From CAYMUR01 sp964393615 (GTDB taxonomy: Bacteria > Planctomycetota > Planctomycetia > Pirellulales > Pirellulaceae), in the NCBI GenBank assembly GCA_964393615.1, contig CAYMUR010000016.1:13583-77582 (forward strand): 64,000 bases of DNA, written 5' to 3'. Both the position numbers and the translations under genes were made by a program. Below, in pieces: positions 26,081 through 35,411 of this stretch (position 1 is its first letter; each line of letters opens with the position of its first letter). Under the pieces are notes generated by a model. That model was given only the letters and a program-made list of their open reading frames with translations, had not been told where the DNA came from and made no database searches.

Positions 26081-27838
26081 TCAATCGACGAAGAGCACAT
26101 CCAAATGCAAGTCATCGATGGTAACCATTTTACCAGGTTGTTCTACCCAGGCGGTCACCGTATTTTTGGGGACTTGAAGTAGTTCGGCTGCGATCGAAAA
26201 CTTGAAACAGACTTCCTGTGGTTGGGTGCTTAAATGGGGCAAAGGATTTGCATTTTCCAGGCGGAATCCGTTGAATTTAACTTGGAGTCGGTGAGCGGAC
26301 GTTATCCCGGTTACGTTAATCCGCAGTGTCACTTCCTTATGTTTCTTTGTTGTTGGTGTGGACAACACATCGTCGCCGACGAGAAGCTGCAGAGGATCGC
26401 AGCCATTATTGGTGACCGTGACTGGAAGGGAATGGGGGCAGGTGTAAGTCTTGTCAAGGGTTTGCAATTTGTTAGGATCTCCCAATTCGTGCCACATGTT
26501 GTGTTGGGGATCGAACTTATTGAACGTGGTGATTCCATCGGCACCTTCGGCGAAACGTGACATCGCTTCGCCTCGGCAATCTAGGCGAGTCTGTTGATAT
26601 GCCGAGTGAAATCGTAAGCAGGGATACGCCGGTACGCCGTATTGGTGGGCAAGTTGGATGAACGCCTGCAGGGAACCGAGGTGTTTGCCACGTGGAATTC
26701 CATGGTGAATCGGCATGACAATATCGATCAGGTCTTCTTCCAGCCATGTACGGAAATCCATGCCATACGCCAGTGAATATTCCGGATCGATAATTCCCCG
26801 AGCGGCAACCAGGATTGGTTTACCACGGCGTAGACCTTCCTCCTGCGTCATCACCCGTATCTTCCGCATCATATCATTAAGGTGTTCTATGTCCTGAGGA
26901 CCCGCTGGAGGCGGTGATCCGGCAAAACCTTTCTCTAGTTGCTCCATGACATTGACCATTTTATTCGTCCCATATTTGATTTGTGACGAAGCAAAGAGCC
27001 GCGGTGAGCGAAAGAAGTCTAAATCAATTCCATCGATATCATAGGTGCGACAAACCTCGCGCATGGCTTCGACGGTCAAATCGCGTACGACTTCCAAACC
27101 GAAATTCAATCCCGTGTAGGATTGTCTTCCTTTACGCATTAAACGCAAAGTTTCCGTGGGCGTTCTCGGATCCTTTGATTCGGCATGTCCAATCGTGTAT
27201 TCGGGGTGCCGAACTTTGAGCGCGGACAGAAATTTGGGGAAATAGTAATCATGTACGTCATTGACCCGATTCGAGTAGAAAATTTCCAGGCCGTTTTTCC
27301 GCGCGTAATCAATCATAACCTCCAAAGTGTCCATCCCGTAGTTGGCCATTAACGCCTGACAATTCTTGACGCCAATCTTTCTTCTTTCAGGTTTCCTGTC
27401 GGGAAATTCGTAGATTGTTTTGAAGGCGCTGTCCTGGTAAATGAGTTTCATTCCATAGATTGAGTGATAAAAGATCGCATCGACCTGCGATCCGAAAAGC
27501 GCGCTAGTTCGCAGCTTGAGCAGCCCTGCGGGAGTTGCTGTCCCTTGCGCCGTTTCTTCTGTTCTTTCGTTGTTGGGTCCGCCGTGCCCGTCCAAATCGT
27601 CGCCGTCATTATTGAAAATGATCCGACGCTTTCGTGTCGCCATTTTGTGGCGTTCTTTTTTCAACTCGCTGAGGGTGAGTTCTTTCTCGCCTGCCACGAT
27701 GGGGTCTGCTGTCAAAACAAACGATGTGACGAGCCCAAGCGCCAGGATGGAGGGTAGGCAACCGCGGAAGGTTCTGAGGTAACCCCAAAGAGGTTTCACA
27801 AGTGGACACGTGGTCGCTATCGAATAAAGGTTATTCAT
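26081..27838 (-). CDS. GHL10-type glycosyl-hydrolase-like secreted protein, copy 1
   Basis: A 585-residue paralogue of the downstream gene. After an N-terminal hydrophobic segment (PSILALGLVTSFVLTADPIVAG) comes TRKRRIIFNNDGDD, then the barrel with YDIDGIDLDFFRS, ILVAARGIIDPEYSLAYG and DIVMPIHHGIPRG, and a C-terminal beta-domain. It differs from copy 2 by an insertion of about 30 residues after the DLDFFR strand (SQIKYGTNKMVNVMEQLEKG). Its ATG overlaps the stop of the DUF1559 gene by 8 bp (AATGAATAA), so the two are translationally coupled. Confidence 0.82.
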   Translation of the reverse strand: MNNLYSIATTCPLVKPLWGYLRTFRGCLPSILALGLVTSFVLTADPIVAGEKELTLSELKKERHKMATRKRRIIFNNDGDDLDGHGGPNNERTEETAQGTATPAGLLKLRTSALFGSQVDAIFYHSIYGMKLIYQDSAFKTIYEFPDRKPERRKIGVKNCQALMANYGMDTLEVMIDYARKNGLEIFYSNRVNDVHDYYFPKFLSALKVRHPEYTIGHAESKDPRTPTETLRLMRKGRQSYTGLNFGLEVVRDLTVEAMREVCRTYDIDGIDLDFFRSPRLFASSQIKYGTNKMVNVMEQLEKGFAGSPPPAGPQDIEHLNDMMRKIRVMTQEEGLRRGKPILVAARGIIDPEYSLAYGMDFRTWLEEDLIDIVMPIHHGIPRGKHLGSLQAFIQLAHQYGVPAYPCLRFHSAYQQTRLDCRGEAMSRFAEGADGITTFNKFDPQHNMWHELGDPNKLQTLDKTYTCPHSLPVTVTNNGCDPLQLLVGDDVLSTPTTKKHKEVTLRINVTGITSAHRLQVKFNGFRLENANPLPHLSTQPQEVCFKFSIAAELLQVPKNTVTAWVEQPGKMVTIDDLHLDVLFVD

Positions 27839-28841
27839 TGGAAATGACGTCTCCGTAGTTGAGTGTTGAGAGCGCTTGCCACGCGTGGAAATCGATCACG
27901 TCCTGTTTGAATTCAATGTGTCCGTCGACGAACGCGACGTTTACACCACCAGGGTGTTTGCTACGGGCCGCTGCCCAACCCGCTTCCCAGTTAATTTCTG
28001 CACAGGGCAATCCATTCTCGGGCATATCGACACATAAAATACTGTGTATGCCGTCGCCGGCACTCGAGTTGGGTGTCAATTTGTGGGTGTATGCAGTCGA
28101 GCCGGGAAAATGATAGATCCATACGCCTCGATGGTCCGATTGATCAGATAGGGTGACGTGGTGATCCCGTTGACCGGCGATCACCTCGCTGACCATGGCC
28201 GTTTGCGAAGTTCCGTCCAAAATACGACTGATCCTACGACCCATGTTGCCCCCTTGAACGCGAAAGGCACCATCGGTTTCCAAGGCATCACCATTGAAGT
28301 CGATGTTACCAAATGAACCGAGACCGACTGCATTTGGACTCGGTGGTTCGGCTTGTACGTCGCTGCCGTAACAAGCCACGTAGTTCGATCGCGCGAAGCC
28401 GCCTTTCAATGGATCGGGGTTGAACCATTTATTACTACCATCGCGCCGTCCCTGGGCGTCGTCACTCGGGCACGTGTAGGTGTTGATCTGTAAATGGGCG
28501 ACTGCCGTATTAACGGGATCACCAATGTAAGAATTGAAATCGAAACGGTCCTGGATATTTTCTTGCTCAAGGAACGGAAGAATCAACAAAAACATTGAGA
28601 ATTCGCGACGTTCGGTTTTGTTCTCCTTGAAGTTGCAGCCTGCGGGCAAATGATTGAATTGATTCTCAAAATTCAGAATAGCGAGCGTGACTTGGCGCAT
28701 GTTGTTCAAACACTCCGTCCGCCGAGCCGCCTCCCGAGCTGCTTGAACGGCAGGCAGTAAGAGCGCAATCAGAATGGCAATGATGGCAATGACTACCAAA
28801 AGCTCCACGAGTGTAAAACCACGTACCGTCGGTCGTCTCAC
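27831..28841 (-). CDS. DUF1559 prepilin-like (type II pseudopilin) protein
   Basis: A 336-residue DUF1559 protein. It has a type IV prepilin/pseudopilin leader: RGFTLVELLVVIAIIAILIA with cleavage expected between G and F, then a long amphipathic helix (LLPAVQAAREAARRTECLNN). The C-terminus has the family signature HPGGVNVAFVDGHIEFKQD. DUF1559 proteins are among the most abundant planctomycete families and probably form surface or secretion-related assemblies after processing by a prepilin peptidase. It is the first gene of a three-gene minus-strand operon with the GHL10-like pair, overlapping the next gene by 8 bp. It is divergent from the sulfatase-like/TPR gene with about 300 bp between. 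Confidence 0.92.
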   Translation of the reverse strand: MRRPTVRGFTLVELLVVIAIIAILIALLLPAVQAAREAARRTECLNNMRQVTLAILNFENQFNHLPAGCNFKENKTERREFSMFLLILPFLEQENIQDRFDFNSYIGDPVNTAVAHLQINTYTCPSDDAQGRRDGSNKWFNPDPLKGGFARSNYVACYGSDVQAEPPSPNAVGLGSFGNIDFNGDALETDGAFRVQGGNMGRRISRILDGTSQTAMVSEVIAGQRDHHVTLSDQSDHRGVWIYHFPGSTAYTHKLTPNSSAGDGIHSILCVDMPENGLPCAEINWEAGWAAARSKHPGGVNVAFVDGHIEFKQDVIDFHAWQALSTLNYGDVISNE

Positions 28842-29147
28842 GCGATCGCCTAGTGAAAAAGCAAAAAATTAAACCGCAAAAATCGAATGTTAGGGAGGGG
28901 CGGATCGTCAATCACATTATTTATGATAACATTTCAGGGTGACTCATGCCACATTGCGGTTACAGCAAGCGAGCACGTCGTGAACGCGAAAATAGCAGCA
29001 ACCCTTTGTGCACAGCATCCACAACGTCGGTATCCGAAATAAGGTTCCTGGCAGTTAAATTTCAATGCCCCTTATCTGTTGCTTTGTCGCGACAACCAGC
29101 TTTGCCAAGTCAATCCCATGCTTCCATTACGCCAGAGAACAGTCCAT

Positions 29148-31766
29148 ATGACACCGCGCGCCTTAGCGCCACGACGAATCGTGGCTGTTCTGGCTCTCAT
29201 GGCAATCGGTGTAGCCAGCATGGTCTGCTTCTGGCCGGACCGTAGACGTACAAGCATTGATATTGACCGTGTGCTGCTGATCAGCATCGATACTTGTCGT
29301 GCGGATCACCTCAGGTGTTATGGCTTTCCCCGTCCGATCACACCTCATATCGACGAGGTTGCAGCTGACGGCATCCTCTTCACCAACGTCATTTCACCGG
29401 TACCGATGACTTTGCCTTCCCACAGTACGATGCTGACTGGCACCATTCCACCTTATCATGGGGTCCATGATAATTTGATGTACGGACTGGGACAGAATAA
29501 TGTCACCTTGGCACAGATTTTTCGTCGCGAAAGTTTTACCACCGGGGCGATTGTCGGTACGTTTGTTTTGGATTCGCAGTTTGGCCTGGATCAGGGTTTC
29601 GACACGTACGATGATCGCTTCGAAAACTATGACGCGACGATCAAGCTTACAGAACGTAAGGGCAGCGACATTAGTCGCCTGGCTATCGAGTGGTTAGAGG
29701 ACCATCAAGACCAGAAATTTTTTCTTTTTGCCCACTACTACGACCCCCATGCCATCTATGAACCACCCGAGCCGTTTGGGTCTGACTATGAAAACGATCT
29801 TTATGCAGGAGAAATTGCATACACCGATCATTGCATAGGTCAGGTCATCCAGAAGTTGAAGGACCTTGAGCTGTATGACTCGACATTGATTATCATCACG
29901 TCCGATCACGGCGAGCTTTTGGGTGAACATGGTGAACCGACTCATTCCTACTTTATCTACCAAAATGTCTTACGTGTGCCGCTGATCTTTAAGTTGCCCC
30001 AGACACCTGGTAACACCTCGATCAAGTCGAAAGAAGGTCCACGTCGTATTCATTCCATCGCAGGGCTGGTCGACATCGTGCCCACGATTTGCGGTTTGCT
30101 GGACACGGAGTGTCCCGCTGCGGCACGTGGAATTGATTTGTCTGACACGTTGCTGGGTGATGTACCACCGTCTGAAGAACGCCAGTTGTACTGCGAAAGT
30201 CTTACGGCGACAAAGTATGATGCGAATGGCTTGTTGGGGCTGGTTAGCGAGCGATGGAAGTATATTCAGACAACTCGTCCGGAGTTGTACGACCTGGACA
30301 GTGACCCGGGAGAACAGAAGAATCTGGCCGAGTTAGAAGTACAGATCGCTCAGAAGTTTCAGACTCAATTAGAAAAACTACTCGATGATCAGGTGCGTCA
30401 ACTCGAAGACAGTAACATCACACCGGGATCCGATGCGATCCGGAACCTCGAATCGTTGGGATATGTCAGCGGTACGGTAAGCGAGGATTTGAACTTTGAC
30501 CGGACAAAGGAAGATCCGAAAGATGCCATCAAGTTGCATGAGGGGAACTCCGAGTTGTTGGCGCTGATCGCTCAAAAAAAACATGTCCGAGCCCGTCAAT
30601 TGTGTACAAAACTGCTGGAGAGTCATCCCGACTACATCATGCTTTACATCCACCTGGCACGGATCGCCATGGACGAACGTGACATGACCGGGGCTGTCGT
30701 CTATTTAGAACAGGCTCTAGAAATCAACCAGGAAGATGCCAATACGCATCACTACATGGGTCTGGCACTCGTCGAACTGGGGAGAATCGATGAGGCCATC
30801 GATCATTACCGGCGGGCGTTGGAAACTCGTCCTGATGCAGGTGCTGAGACGCATACGGCCCTTGGCCTGGCTCTTATGACACAAGGCAAAACCGAGGAAG
30901 CGATCCGACATCACCGTGCCGCGCTGCGAGAAAACCCGAAATTGGCCGATGGTCACAACAACCTGGGTGCGGCGCTGTCTAGCCAGGGGGAGTTCGATGA
31001 GTCGATCACGCACTTGCGTCAGTCACTGCACTACAACCCCGACCATGCCGAAGCGCACTATAACTTGGGGAACGCACTTTACCAACAGGGAAAACACGAC
31101 GAAGCGATCAGTCTTTTCCGCAAAGCCATTGCCATTAAACCGGATCTGTTCGAAGCTCATTATAACTTGGCCATGGCTATGTCGAAGCGTGATAAAGTGG
31201 ATCCGGCCATCCATCACTATCGCCAGGCGATCCGTTTTAACCCTGGCCTTTCTCAGGCGTGGAACAACCTTGGCAATTTGTTGGCACGCCTGGGTCAGCT
31301 AGAGGAAGCGATTCAGCATTACGAAAAGGCGCTTGAAATAAAAAATGACTATGCTTTTGCACACATTGGTTTGGCGGGCGCCCTCAGGGCAAAAGGGGAT
31401 CTGCGCCGAGCGCTCGATCATTTTCGCCAGGCCGATCGCCTGCTGCCGAACCATCCGCTGGTACTAAGTGGTATGGCGTGGATTCTGGCGACGCACTCGG
31501 ACGAGAAAGTTCGGCAGCCAGAGAGTGCAATCCATCTAGCCCAGCAGGCAGCCAAGCTGACCCAACGGCGCGACCCTACAGTCCTCGATACTCTGGCGGC
31601 GGCGATGGCAGCTGTCGGTCAATTTGATCAAGCCGTCCAATGGGCGCAAGCGGCGATCGACATGGCGAATTCTGCAGGGGACAGGCAGCTGGCTGAACAG
31701 ATCCGCCAGCGTTTAGAAGGTTACCAGCAACAACGACCGTTTCGTGACAAGACCGATGGTTCTTGA
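29148..31766 (+). CDS. Sulfatase-like alkaline-phosphatase-superfamily protein with TPR domain
   Basis: About 872 residues from ATG 29148 (ATG 29118 possible). An N-terminal membrane helix (IVAVLALMAIGVASMVCFW) anchors an alkaline-phosphatase-superfamily domain: VLLISIDTCRADHLRCYG with metal-binding Asp, the active-site segment PMTLPSHSTMLTGTIP, and TSDHGELLGEHG with metal-binding Asp/His. The position that is Cys or Ser in formylglycine sulfatases (C/S-x-P-x-R) is Thr here and the Arg is His, so this is not a canonical sulfatase. From about residue 470 to 860 follow ten or so TPR repeats (YNLGNALYQQGKHDEAISLF, WNNLGNLLARLGQLEEAIQH). Similar fusions are common and usually labelled sulfatase. 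Likely an envelope hydrolase or phosphotransferase; substrate unknown. Confidence 0.85.
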   Translation: MTPRALAPRRIVAVLALMAIGVASMVCFWPDRRRTSIDIDRVLLISIDTCRADHLRCYGFPRPITPHIDEVAADGILFTNVISPVPMTLPSHSTMLTGTIPPYHGVHDNLMYGLGQNNVTLAQIFRRESFTTGAIVGTFVLDSQFGLDQGFDTYDDRFENYDATIKLTERKGSDISRLAIEWLEDHQDQKFFLFAHYYDPHAIYEPPEPFGSDYENDLYAGEIAYTDHCIGQVIQKLKDLELYDSTLIIITSDHGELLGEHGEPTHSYFIYQNVLRVPLIFKLPQTPGNTSIKSKEGPRRIHSIAGLVDIVPTICGLLDTECPAAARGIDLSDTLLGDVPPSEERQLYCESLTATKYDANGLLGLVSERWKYIQTTRPELYDLDSDPGEQKNLAELEVQIAQKFQTQLEKLLDDQVRQLEDSNITPGSDAIRNLESLGYVSGTVSEDLNFDRTKEDPKDAIKLHEGNSELLALIAQKKHVRARQLCTKLLESHPDYIMLYIHLARIAMDERDMTGAVVYLEQALEINQEDANTHHYMGLALVELGRIDEAIDHYRRALETRPDAGAETHTALGLALMTQGKTEEAIRHHRAALRENPKLADGHNNLGAALSSQGEFDESITHLRQSLHYNPDHAEAHYNLGNALYQQGKHDEAISLFRKAIAIKPDLFEAHYNLAMAMSKRDKVDPAIHHYRQAIRFNPGLSQAWNNLGNLLARLGQLEEAIQHYEKALEIKNDYAFAHIGLAGALRAKGDLRRALDHFRQADRLLPNHPLVLSGMAWILATHSDEKVRQPESAIHLAQQAAKLTQRRDPTVLDTLAAAMAAVGQFDQAVQWAQAAIDMANSAGDRQLAEQIRQRLEGYQQQRPFRDKTDGS

Positions 31767-32180
31767 GAGTCCGTATCGCGTTTTACCCTTGGCAGGGGTG
31801 TTGTACAGCCATGCGGTGTTAGCACCACATACTTCGAAATAGAAGAGAGTTAGATAAAAAATCAGTATTTGGGATCTCAGGGGTCGGTCAGCGTAATGGT
31901 GATTTTATCATTCGAGGCGACTTAACGAGTCGCAGGCAACCCCTGGGATGAAGGAAACTATATTTCATTTCATTAAGTATACATACTGTCATTTCTTGAC
32001 ATGTTGGGTCGTTTGGTTACACTAAAAGAGATTAAAAGCGTAATGGGTGGGCCTATTTAGAAAATCCACCTGTTTTGTTTTCGTGTTTGTGGTGAATGGT
32101 TCTTCGACCGCTGTGTGGGCCGGGACAAATCGATGAACATATCCTTTGCATCAGCATGACTGCCTTGGTAAACCAGGAAT
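31767..32180. other. 414-bp intergenic stretch with a promoter candidate
   Basis: No gene seen. A promoter-like pair lies at 31996-32023. A weak 5-bp hairpin (CGACT/AGTCG) lies near 31920. No clear terminator for the upstream gene. Confidence 0.5.
31996..32023 (+). promoter_or_regulatory. Candidate sigma70-type promoter
   Basis: TTGACA (31996-32001), 16-bp spacer, TACACT (32018-32023), about 160 nt upstream of the first propeller gene. By-eye consensus match only. Confidence 0.4.
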
Positions 32181-33416
32181 ATGGCAATGAGAATGACCTG
32201 TCATTTGATAACATTACTTGGCCTGATGAGCTTCATTGGGTTGATTAGCTCAACCTCTCACGCGGCTATTTCAGACGACGTAGTCTACGGCCGATTCTAC
32301 AATAACCAGTACCAACTTTATCGAAACGACGGAGCCACCATGCAGGAGTCGGTAGGCACCGGTTATCTTGCGGGTATTGATAGCGGAATCCTAGAGATGG
32401 TTGGTACGACCAATGGCGACGTCATCGTAGCCCGACAGTACAACAATACGTTTGATTTATTCCGTTACGACGGGTCTACCTTGACGAAACAGAACACCAG
32501 CCCATCCAAAGGCATTGATAGTGGTTTTCTGGGAATGGTCGCTACATCTGGTGGTGATGTCGTGGTTGGTCGCCGGTACAACAGTCAGTTTGATCTCTTG
32601 CACTATGATGTAGATCCCGGTTCTGGTAATTCAGGTTATCCTAATGTCACACAAAAGAACGGCAGCAGTCTCGCGGGCTTGGATGATGGTTTTCTGGGAA
32701 TGGTGGCCTCTACCGATAACCATGTTGTGGTAGCACGCCACTATGGTAATAAGTGGGATCTCCTGCGTTACAATGTCGATCCTGCCGCTAACAATGCAGG
32801 CTTTCCGAATGTCGTCGAAGCAAACCGTGGAACCGAACTGGCTGGGATGGACGATGGCTTTTTGGGGATGGTGGCGGCGACAGACGGCCATGTTGTCATG
32901 TCGAGGCATTATGGGGGACAGTGGGACCTGCTCCGTTACGACGTTACAGCAGATCCGATCGTCGAAGCAAATCGCGGAACCAGCCTGGCCGGAATGGATG
33001 ATGGTTTTCTTGACATGGTGACGACCAAATCTGGCGATGTCGTCATGGTCCGTCATTATAACGATGTCTGGGAGTTGCTACGTTATGATGTGACAGGAGC
33101 TTCTATCACGGAGGCTGCACGCAGTCCTTCCGGGCGGGGCAGGGACAATGGATATCTCGGCGCGGTCGCACTGGGAAATGGAGATATTGTACTAGGTCGT
33201 CAAGGCGGAGCCAATCAAGTCGAATTGTTTTTGTATGATGGAGTGACACTTAACGAGAAGGCGAACAACCTGTCGTCCTTGCGTGGAGTTGACCATGGCT
33301 TTATCGGCATGACTGGTTTTTCGTTTATTCCGGAACCCACAACCATGTCTTTACTCGTCGGAGGTCTCGCAACGTTGCTCTTTGGGGCGCGGCGCAAGCA
33401 TGTTGTGCGTGGTTGA
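32181..33416 (+). CDS. Seven-bladed-propeller-like repeat protein with PEP-CTERM tail
   Basis: A 411-residue exported protein: signal peptide (LITLLGLMSFIGLISSTSHA), a repeat region, and PEP-CTERM tail (FIPEPTTMSLLVGG, hydrophobic, then ARRKHVVRG). The repeat is 35-55 residues with the consensus GxDDGFLGMVA-TxxGDVVVxRxY-xxxWDLLRYDV. There are six full units; a seventh is split, its outer part at the N-terminus (DDVVYGRFYNNQYQLYRNDG) and its inner part at the C-terminus (GVDHGFIGMTGFSF), the arrangement that closes a seven-bladed beta-propeller. I do not recognise this repeat as a named family. Paralogue of the next gene. Probably exosortase-anchored at the envelope; ligand unknown. Confidence 0.82.
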   Translation: MAMRMTCHLITLLGLMSFIGLISSTSHAAISDDVVYGRFYNNQYQLYRNDGATMQESVGTGYLAGIDSGILEMVGTTNGDVIVARQYNNTFDLFRYDGSTLTKQNTSPSKGIDSGFLGMVATSGGDVVVGRRYNSQFDLLHYDVDPGSGNSGYPNVTQKNGSSLAGLDDGFLGMVASTDNHVVVARHYGNKWDLLRYNVDPAANNAGFPNVVEANRGTELAGMDDGFLGMVAATDGHVVMSRHYGGQWDLLRYDVTADPIVEANRGTSLAGMDDGFLDMVTTKSGDVVMVRHYNDVWELLRYDVTGASITEAARSPSGRGRDNGYLGAVALGNGDIVLGRQGGANQVELFLYDGVTLNEKANNLSSLRGVDHGFIGMTGFSFIPEPTTMSLLVGGLATLLFGARRKHVVRG

Positions 33417-33533
33417 CAGCGGCCAACAAATACATGGTTTTAGGGCGGCATCTTGCCAACAAGAAGGACGTTGCGTAAAAGGATATACCTTATTTTCCCG
33501 TGAGGAGAGAAACGTTGTAACAGGTGCAAGAAT

Positions 33534-35261
33534 ATGATGATGGCAAAACCGGTGCTTTCTATTGCTATTTTGCTGATGGTCCAGTTAGGATTCTCTTGGT
33601 GTTCAATGCGAGCGGCCGTTATCGATGATGTGATCATCGGCCGCACCAATGAGGCCAACCGGTTTGAGCTCTTTCGTCACGATGGGACCACCATGCAGCA
33701 AGTGGCCGGACCCAACAGCCCGCTGGCAGGTATTGATAGTGGTATCTTGGGTATGGTCGGTACGCCAAGTGGTGCAGTAGTTGTGGTCCGTCAGTATAAC
33801 ACACGGTTCGATTTGCTAAGTTACAACGGAAGTACGTTAACCGAAACGAACCGGAGTGGCTTGGTGGGTCTGGATGACGGCTTGTTAGGTGTCATCGCCT
33901 CATCGAGTGGTGACGTTGTGGTTTCACGCCGCTACGATCCTGCACCTCCTCAGGTTCCAGGCTACGACGTGCTTCGTTACGACTTGGATCCAGGGCCCAG
34001 CCATTCAAGTTTTCCCAACATTGCAGAAGTCAATCGAAGCGTATCCGGTATTGCCGGAATTGATGATGGCATCTTGGGGATGGTCACCTCTGGGAACGAT
34101 CACATGGTGGTGGCTCGTCATTATGCTGGTGCCTTCGATCTGATTCGTTATGATCTGGATCCATCGACCGACAATCCAGGCTTTCCGAATATCGTGGAAG
34201 CAAATCGGTGTAACTTTAATCAATGTGCTGGTATTGACGATGGCGTGTTGGGGGTTGTTGCTACTTCGGGGAACCATGTTGTGATGGCCAGGCATTATGA
34301 CGGCGGTAACGGGCCTCAATGGGACCTGCTTCGTTACGATGTCGCAGCGGATCCGATTGTGGAAACCAACCGAGGTACTGCCCTGGCTGGATTGGATGAC
34401 GGTGTTTTGGGGATGGTAGCGACACGAGACGGCGATGTTGTGATGATCCGCCACTACGTCGATGGAAATAATGACAGGTGGGACATGATCCGCTACGATG
34501 TGACAGCAGATCCGATTGTAGAGCTAAACAGGCAGACGGCGGTCCAAAGCCTCGAAAATGGTTTTCTTGGTGTCGCGGCGCTTGGTAATGGTGGCTTTGC
34601 GATCGCAAGGCAAGGAACCAGCGGAACGATTGATCTGTTTGGTTACGATGGGAAAACGCTGATCGAGACCGGTAACAATCTGACCGAGTCTGGCCGGCCT
34701 ACGATAGGCAACGGCTTCATCGGCATGACCGGATTTCCTTTTATTGCCCCTCCTCTGCCATGTAATTTTAATGGTATCGACGGCTGCGATCTGGCCGATC
34801 TCAATCTGATGTTCAGCCAAGGTGACTTGACAGACAATTCGACAAAGGTTCCGCCCACGGATGACATATTTGACCTCGTTGACAATAATACATTCAATAA
34901 CATTATCGACAACGCAGATGTCGATGCCTGGTTAGCCGGTGCCGCCACGGCCAACGCCTGGGGGACGCCTTACCGTCGCGGCGATACCGATCTTGATCGG
35001 GATGTTGACATTACTGATTTTAATACGTTGGCAGTCAATTTTCGGCCTGTAGCAACGGCGACATCTCATTGGAACGGAAACTGGGATTTGGGGAACTTTG
35101 ACGGAGATGGAGACATCGACATCACTGACTTTAATTTTTTGGCTGCCAACTTTGCGGCAAGCGGCTATGGAGGGACGTCGGTGGTGGTTCCCGAACCAAC
35201 GGCATTGTTGCTAGTTGGTTTGGGAGTTTGCGGTATTGTGGTAGCTGTCTATTATCGGTAA
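33534..35261 (+). CDS. Propeller-like repeat protein with dockerin-like module and PEP-CTERM tail
   Basis: A 575-residue paralogue of the preceding gene. After a signal peptide (SIAILLMVQLGFSWCSMRAA) it has the same circularly closed six-plus-one repeats (GLDDGVLGMVATRDGDVVMI, RWDMIRYDV). It then gains about 170 residues: two dockerin-type calcium-loop repeats near residues 481-503 (GDTDLDRDVDITDFNTLAVN) and 516-541 (NFDGDGDIDITDFNFLAANF), and a PEP-CTERM tail (VVVPEPTALLLVGLG ... YYR). Dockerin-like modules in planctomycetes often stand alone without a cohesin partner. Probably secreted and envelope-anchored. It follows its paralogue by 117 bp. Confidence 0.83.
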   Translation: MMMAKPVLSIAILLMVQLGFSWCSMRAAVIDDVIIGRTNEANRFELFRHDGTTMQQVAGPNSPLAGIDSGILGMVGTPSGAVVVVRQYNTRFDLLSYNGSTLTETNRSGLVGLDDGLLGVIASSSGDVVVSRRYDPAPPQVPGYDVLRYDLDPGPSHSSFPNIAEVNRSVSGIAGIDDGILGMVTSGNDHMVVARHYAGAFDLIRYDLDPSTDNPGFPNIVEANRCNFNQCAGIDDGVLGVVATSGNHVVMARHYDGGNGPQWDLLRYDVAADPIVETNRGTALAGLDDGVLGMVATRDGDVVMIRHYVDGNNDRWDMIRYDVTADPIVELNRQTAVQSLENGFLGVAALGNGGFAIARQGTSGTIDLFGYDGKTLIETGNNLTESGRPTIGNGFIGMTGFPFIAPPLPCNFNGIDGCDLADLNLMFSQGDLTDNSTKVPPTDDIFDLVDNNTFNNIIDNADVDAWLAGAATANAWGTPYRRGDTDLDRDVDITDFNTLAVNFRPVATATSHWNGNWDLGNFDGDGDIDITDFNFLAANFAASGYGGTSVVVPEPTALLLVGLGVCGIVVAVYYR

Positions 35262-35411
35262 AGCCCCTGGAAATGAACTCCAGTCTTTCTCCGCACCAAG
35301 TCGAAGAGTGTGATGAGGAATGGGTCGAGCGGCACGATATTTTGAAGGCAGATAACACCGGAAATCGAGAACATCGCTTTTCTACGAGACAACAGCTGTT
35401 ATGCTTTTAAC

